A model generated the notes under the pieces. It searched no databases. It was not told where the DNA came from and worked only from the letters and a program-made list of their open reading frames with translations. From Glandiceps talaboti (lineage: Eukaryota > Hemichordata > Enteropneusta > Spengelidae), in contig NC_135564.1 in NCBI RefSeq assembly GCF_964340395.1, forward strand, positions 4,020,361 through 4,047,860: DNA of 27,500 nucleotides. Direction: 5' to 3'. Made by a program: the position numbers and the translations under genes. Below are positions 21,425-27,500 of the stretch, in pieces. The first letter of the stretch is position 1. Each line of letters starts with the position of its first letter.

Positions 21425-23070
21425 TCAGTAGTTAGTCTCAACAACTACTATTTCCTCTGTGTTACTTCTATCATCGTGAAAATAGGCATGACAACAAGCT
21501 AGACATGTACAGAATCCCAGACAGACAGCAATCATCACGGCAGCACCAATTATTGCAATACCCACCAGTATAGATACCAGAATAATCAACCATTCCCTGA
21601 ATACGAGTACAACAAAATAAAAAAATAAACAAAGTTATATATCAATAAACCATTCCTAGCCATAGACAATAACATTTCTACATAAAAGCAAAGGCCAGAC
21701 TACAAATGTCACCCTTGCAAGCACCCTACAGATGAACTTTTGCCAAATTAGCACATGGACCAACTGTTTTGAAAATACTACTATATATATTGGAATTCTC
21801 AGAATTCTCAGATTGAAAAAATTAATCTGGTGGAAAAACACCGAACCCATTGAAAACGTAGCTAACTAGATAACATTGACACCGTGGAGTCACAATTCCA
21901 AATTGTCACTTTACTATAGTAGACACTTAACCTGAACCAGAATGTTGTCTTACTCAACAAAAATCTTCCTAAGATTACATTTTATCATTAAGCTGCCATT
22001 ATCTTCGTCAAATAATATACTGTTACAGTATAACAATGTATACTTTTCTCAGGTTTCTACAGCATTTGGTGACCATCTGCTAAGCTTGTGGTTACCTCAT
22101 TAAAAGGAAATGCAATACTGATACATTGTAACATTGTTGACGCGCCTGACAGTTAAATGTAGCAGTGTTCAGTATATTTGTGGAGCCAAACGATAAAATG
22201 TAGCAATCTTAGTAATAATTTTATCAAGTTAAAGAATAAAATGTAGCAATGTTAGTCGATACCATGTAGCAACGTTACCAATTATATTTTTTGTTGAACC
22301 AAATAATAAAACGTAGCAATGTTAGTGACATTTTTATCCAGCTAAATAATAAAACTTATCAATGTTAGCAATATTTTCATTGTACCAAGCATGTTCTACT
22401 TTAGATTGACGTACTTCGTCTGATGTGTTTCAACTTTCAACAGGAATTTTTAGGGTGGAAGTGACGTCATACCTGATATAGTCTTCAGTACAGCAGCTAT
22501 ATTGATGATCGTCGACTACACAGCATACCGTCTCTTCATATGTATCATTGAAACGCGGACAGCTATCAAAGGGGAAGTCAGTTGGACACTCAGTTCCGAA
22601 AACGGTTGGTACTAAAAACAGGAATTGAAATTAAATGCATCAATAAAATAAGTGATACGACTTTTAGGTAAAATAAAGGTTTAACCGGAAGTGGCTCATC
22701 AAAAAAGGTCAAAGTTCGTGCTGTATTGGATTACATCAAATCAATCGCATTCTTGTAAATATGATATTTTATTTATTGAGGATATACAAAACAAGTTCTT
22801 TTCATAGACTTGAACCGGACAATGTGCGATCAGAATAGTCAAGACACTGTACAAAGAAATCATGTTGAACCGAGCTGGTAAACCTGCTGTTATTGATCTT
22901 TACTAATATAACAAAAATACGATCTCTATGCGACGAACGGTCACACACTCTCTCCCTGTGAATATTATTTTAGAACATAGAGAACTATGACAAAAGATGG
23001 ACTTACCGTAAAAGAGTGCCAGTATTATGAATACAATTCCAACGACGAGACGCGACGTGTCGTAAACCAT
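21425..23070 (-). CDS. P2: Shisa-like/STMC6 small type I membrane protein
   Basis: Three exons: 23070-23007 (64 nt, donor GTAAGT), 22611-22473 (139 nt, acceptor TTTTTAG, donor GTATGA) and 21596-21425 (172 nt, acceptor TTCAG), phases 1 and 2, giving 124 aa. Exon 1 begins MVYDTSRLVVG, then a hydrophobic core ending ALFY; likely cleavage is near residue 27. The ectodomain cysteines are 30, 39, 51, 52, 61 and 62 (C-x8-CP-x10-CC-x8-CC), with a sequon NDT at 43-45. TEDYI and R-E-W70 lead to a helix (about 71-92). The tail CLGFCTCLACC (93-103) has five cysteines beside the membrane, probable palmitoylation sites. It ends in an acidic and hydrophobic segment, EEIVVVETNY. The plan is that of the STMC6/Shisa-like superfamily; CYYR1 and Shisa proteins share the CC..CC plus cysteine-flanked helix layout. 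No PPxY motif is present, unlike many Shisa and WBP1-type members. Function is inferred only at the level of a membrane adaptor. Confidence 0.86.
22159..22385. repeat. Degenerate tandem repeat with tgtagcaatgttag core (P2 intron 2)
   Basis: The core (a)aaa(t/c)gtagca(a/g)tgttag recurs at about 22159, 22200, 22243, 22266, 22313 and 22356. Spacings are near 43 bp except for one short step, and linkers resemble ttttatcaagttaaagaata. This is an old, diverged minisatellite. Confidence 0.7.
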
Positions 23071-23591
23071 GACTGCTGTTAAGGTCGCAGTTATACCGTA
23101 TGTTGATCAGTATTTAACTATGCACAGAATAACTGAACTATTAACGTTAATGAAGGACTCATGTGGGGCTGACAGAATATTCCATCGGGTAGAACTTACT
23201 TTTGATCCTTTAAAATAAATACGAAGTCAAAATATCATGATTGCACCGTTGTTTCAACTTATTATGTTTGTTGTTGCTAAGTGATGAAGTTATGAGTGTA
23301 AAGGGTAAGGCCAGGTCATCTCTCTCCGTTCCATAGTTCAGAGATTGATAATTTGTAGACTTCTCTCTGGGCCAATTGTATACGTAGGACAGTAGGATAT
23401 ATATATATCAATTGCATAGTTACGTCTCTATGAATGGTATCATCAACGTCAATATTGTAATCTACCATAAGTGTAAACAGATGGGTGACATTCGACTAGT
23501 TGAGTCACACTAGGCCTAAAATGAGAAAACACCATCGACAAATAATAAGAAAGAATTGTTTACTCTACCAACTGGCGCCATCTATTATTGG

Positions 23592-23788
<197 letters not shown>

Positions 23789-24384
23789 CATTTTATTATC
23801 TTACCTTCTCTTATTGAAGGATTTTTATTCGAAATGTCTGTGTTTTTAATTTGTTAGGATTCTATTATTCTATTATCAACAACTTTGTCCATGTTGCACA
23901 AATGCTCACACACTGCCAGGTAGACAAACGTATTGTGACCATGAAGACGTAGTCACAGTAATATGGATATTTTGAACGAAAAAAAAGACACCGTTAACGA
24001 CGAGTGAAACCATGTTATATAGAAACGAAACAAGTCTTTATTCAAAATATATCCACACAGTTTTGAGAAAGATATATCTTTTACAAAAGTGACTACTCAT
24101 CAAAGTTTCTATGCCACATCTCCATAAAAGCACTGGATATCGTAATACAAAACTAACACAAACGTATTAACAGGCATATCATTATAAGTACTAGTTTAGC
24201 TTCCACGGTATTGGCTAGTCTGGTCATTTCAGTTCTATGAAAAAACATACTGTTGTACCATATCATATATACAGCTATACAAAGACGTTTACAAATTTTC
24301 ACCGCTGACCCTAAACTTTTTTTTACGTATTCGAGAAAAAAGAATTAATAAAATCGCAAAAATTGTGAAGTCTTACGAGAAATA

Positions 24385-24700
24385 GTGGATGCGGAAACTG
24401 ACATCAACTTGAAAAGACACTCTAAAACTATTCTTCCTGTAATGGCTTTAGATTTGATAGGAAGAAATAAACAACACAGAGATCATTTAGAAAACAATGG
24501 AAAACCCGAACTAGGCACTCACACAGAAAAAAATAATATAAATAAAATAAAAAATCTACCTAAACCACCTATTTTAAAATTGAGTGAAACCAGAATAACA
24601 CATACTTTTTAATTAGGCCTAATATAGAAATGTAACTGCCTTGGCACATGGGCTGGAGGCCTTGAAATGCAAGTAAAATTTGAATCTGAATGTAAGTTTT
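24385..24700 (+). mobile_element. Possible truncated retroelement 3' end
   Basis: A lysine- and asparagine-rich open frame without an ATG start ends at 24612. It is followed by about 85 bp finishing in aaaatttgaatctgaatg, the kind of A/T-rich ttgaa-type tail often seen at the 3' end of non-LTR elements in invertebrates. No reverse transcriptase motif is visible, so this rests on the tail alone. Confidence 0.25.
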
Positions 24701-25286
24701 AATATTCAGTCAACAGTAATAACAAATAGTTGTCCCATAATAAAACCACAAACACAGACAACAGTCAAAATAATGGAACACAATATGCTAACTAGCATTT
24801 CTTTGCACATTGTCGCAGTGTAAATGACAGGAGATAGAGTGGTTATCGCCACTAAATAACCGATACAAAAATCATTCAAACTATTACTCGCGACTTGTTT
24901 ATCTCTTAAAGGGGCATAAGCTGAGATTATGAGGGGATGATGGTGGTAATATGTTCTGTATGTAAAGGTACCTAGTGTTATTCTACTTACTAAGGAATAT
25001 TTAACCATCAATTGGTATTGACAGTATTCAGGCACAATACATAAATTATTCGATGACGTCATTTAGTATACATCAATTAAAATATCAGGCAAACTCCTAT
25101 TATCCAACCAATTGTGTAAAGCACCAGAAAACACTTCTGGTGCAATCAAAGGCATGCATGCATCAATTTTAATATTACACTTTCGGAGTAATTTTTTTAA
25201 CTCAGCTTGTGCTGAATATTTTTGATGAATCGCTGTATAAAGGCACAGTAACTGTTGTGTGTGTGTCTTCGAATCGGACTACTTTA

Positions 25287-26373
25287 CTACACTGACTGGT
25301 AGTGGTATGTTGACGGTCTGCAACAATTGGCGATACATGCGCAGAATCCACAACAACAAGCACAGACACCAACAATTATTGCAATGAATAGCAAAGCAGC
25401 AAGCACTATCAATGCTATAGCCCAGGCCCTGTGAAGAAGAAATATAGAGACGGTTAATTTTCTTTTGCAACTCTACAGCTTTTAATTCTCATAAGCTTCT
25501 TTTCTGTACTGTATTTTACCACTGGTGGACACTGATAGACACTCGAAATGCCATAAAATGTATTTTACTAGTATTATCAAAATTCAGTTTTCGAAAGTTG
25601 ACTCTTGTTGTTGCCATGAACGAATATTTTAAAAGGTCAACTACCCCTAACTGGTATCTAGATTAGTCTGTTGACTCAGCGATTGGTGATTTTGCTTCGC
25701 TATCTCACTAACCCAGCGAAGCAAAATCACACAGATGGCATGTCAACCGGCTAGTCCTGATATATGCACATGGGAATTATGAACAGCATCATGGCGTTGA
25801 CAGTGGTTGTATATCTGTCTGAGGTATTACCCCTAATGTCTACACTCATGACAATGTATCGTGTAAATTTAAATGAACTTTGAGATATAAAACATAAGAT
25901 CTATAAAATGTTCTTTCAAGAGTCAGAAATATTCAACGCACCTGCGTAATATTCGAATTCATGTTAATTATTCACATATGTGTTGTGTTTACTAATGTGG
26001 CGGTATTTCCTCCACTAGCAAGTATATCTTAAAATCCGAATACATACATAAACACATAAACAAATCCGAGACGTTTGGATCAAAATGAATAAACTTCAAA
26101 ACCCTTAAAATCAAACTTGGGTGACCGCAATGTACACAAATACATTATTTATAATGAGCAGTCGATAACTGTATTACAGAAAAATTAAGGAGTGTTTTTT
26201 TAAAAAACAATATATTACAATTTTAATATTAACTTACGCAAGTACTTCATCGCAACATGAAGGTTGATTATTTACTATACAGCATAATGAATCTGATTCT
26301 GTATCGCTAGTATTGGGACGAGGACATGAATAAGGCTCAAATCCGTCAAAGTCACAATTCCCTGCCTGTACAC
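25287..26373 (-). CDS. P1: Shisa-like/STMC6 small type I membrane protein, first exon outside window
   Basis: Two exons are seen: 26373-26238 (136 nt, acceptor CCCATAG, donor GTAAGT) and 25428-25287 (142 nt, acceptor CACAG), joined in phase 2. The upstream junction is phase 1, as in P2-P4. The ectodomain begins (G)VQAGNC and has the pattern C-x9-CP-x12-CC-x7-CC, with sequon NTS in its second loop. DEVLA leads into AWAIAL and a helix of about 21 residues rich in A, L and I. The tail CACCCGFCACIANCC carries eight cysteines. The protein ends HYQSV, where YQSV fits the YxxPhi sorting consensus (inference). I searched 26374-27500 for an ATG, hydrophobic stretch and G-GT donor like those of the paralogues and found none. 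The signal exon therefore probably lies beyond the right edge, giving an intron 1 longer than 1.1 kb. Confidence 0.8.
25686..25730. repeat. Perfect 16-bp inverted repeat (hairpin) in P1 intron 2
   Basis: gtgattttgcttcgct at 25686-25701 is followed after 13 nt by its exact reverse complement at 25715-25730. The flanks do not extend the pairing. Confidence 0.9.
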
Positions 26374-27500
26374 CTATGGGACAAACAAGATGAACAGAAA
26401 GTTAGTTTGTCGTTATTTCAAGAGTTCATGAATGACCTACGATTGACCTCGAAACACCGTCATGGCATAGTACTGAACAACAACAATTACGAGTACTTCA
26501 AGGACAGCGACAGTAACAGCACCCTCTACATTAAAAAAATGCCCAAATTGCGTTTTTTACTAAATCTGAATAAGTAGCAGTCATTCAAACTTTGAATGAA
26601 ATTAACATATACAAATATAATACATTGTAGTTGTTCTCTGGGAATCTTCTTCTCTTATTGTTATTCACTTTTATGTATTTCCTCATTGATATAATTGATA
26701 TCGTCATCTGTTACATCAGGTGCATTCTGGGTAATACGGTGAGTGAGTTGAAAATGAAAGATAGTCTTACGAGTTCATAACCTCACTTCCTAGTATTCGC
26801 AATAGAAATGCAAAGTGAAACTGGTGTATGTATATAATGACTTTGAAGGATGTCGTCATAAAATGTCCCTTCATGTCGAGATACGATCTCATGGTGATGA
26901 CGATGGCCAAATGTTGAATGTAATATACCTGAATCTTTTAGACGATAACAGTTTATATACTTTCAACCTCTCTTATGACCCTCGAATATATCGTATTTTG
27001 CTGACGTCATTTACATAATTATAATAAATTTATTCTAAACATAGTTTTAAATTTCTTCGTGTTAGACTTTCGCCACGATTTTGCTCAACTAACGAAACAT
27101 TGCAATATTGTTATTCAAAAAGTTAAAACTTCACCAAGCTGTTTTTATGTGGTTTTATGTGGTTTCAGAGAGAGTTGCCGCAAATGAGTACAGTTAGCAA
27201 CTCGAGTCGAGTTCGAAAGGTTTCATTTTAACTCTAAATGTCTTTATTGGCTTTGACAGTTTATCTTAGTATTAATACTCAAGAACACTGTATCAATCCC
27301 AATTTTCGACGACCTAATGTAGCGTATAGCATGAGTTCTGTTCCGTACCCGAAATAGTCGTACTGGCAGCTGGAACATAGTGAGAAAGTGTTGTTCAGAA
27401 TCGAGTTTCGCTAAAATCCGTCATTCACCAAATATAAAATGTACTTTGCCGCAAATTCTAATGTAAAGAATTTCAAGGTAGTGAGCGATGTTACACACTA
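26374..27500. other. Presumed P1 intron 1; no exon recognised
   Basis: This is AT-rich sequence. Plus-strand frames at 26326-26577 (overlapping the P1 ectodomain exon antisense) and 26815-27018 show no family I recognise and no clear splice sites in support. No repeat of note. Confidence 0.4.

Noticed and set aside
25279-25470. 63-codon minus-strand frame over the P1 membrane exon
   Set aside because: Different frame from the spliced product; the correct frame gives W, a helix and the C-rich tail.

Overview
This is animal genomic DNA: AT-rich, mostly non-coding, crowded with micro- and minisatellites, and carrying genes split by GT-AG introns. The gene content (a Roco-family GTPase and a tandem set of small six-cysteine single-pass membrane proteins) suits a marine invertebrate such as a mollusc, hemichordate or cephalochordate, but nothing here fixes the species.

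All recognisable genes lie on the minus strand. The main content is a tandem array of at least five paralogues of one small type I membrane protein. I rebuilt them exon by exon and call them P1 to P5 from right to left. Each has a signal-peptide exon, a six-cysteine ectodomain exon (C-x8/9-C-P-x9/12-CC-x3/8-CC), and an exon with the transmembrane helix and a cysteine-rich cytoplasmic tail. Introns always fall in phase 1 and then phase 2. P2 (21425-23070, 124 aa), P3 (15926-19172, 120 aa) and P4 (10364-13729, 128 aa) are complete. P1 (25287-26373) lacks its first exon inside the window. P5 is seen only as its first exon (1166-1235) and runs off the left edge. The layout matches the Shisa-like / STMC6 superfamily (Shisa, CYYR1, WBP1/VOPP1-type adaptors).

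Between P5 and P4 sits one large uninterrupted gene (4529-7348, 939 aa) for a Roco protein with ROC and COR domains. Its GTPase domain is split: the P-loop and switch I come first, then about 270-300 residues of hydrophobic, multi-pass membrane sequence, then the rest of the ROC domain (THRD motif) and the COR domain. This is the most unusual object in the window.

The rest is repeats. There is a 29-bp/87-bp higher-order minisatellite at the left edge, a hairpin MITE-like element (1458-1610), and a 43-bp minisatellite of about 31 copies inside P4 intron 1. A ~700-bp element with terminal inverted repeats lies at 14216-14912, and a 46/47-bp repeat lies next to the end of P2. Older degenerate tandem repeats fill the introns, and there are many simple repeats. 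No tRNA, rRNA or CRISPR array was seen. No functional link between the Roco gene and the array is shown by the sequence; both being membrane proteins at one locus is only suggestive.
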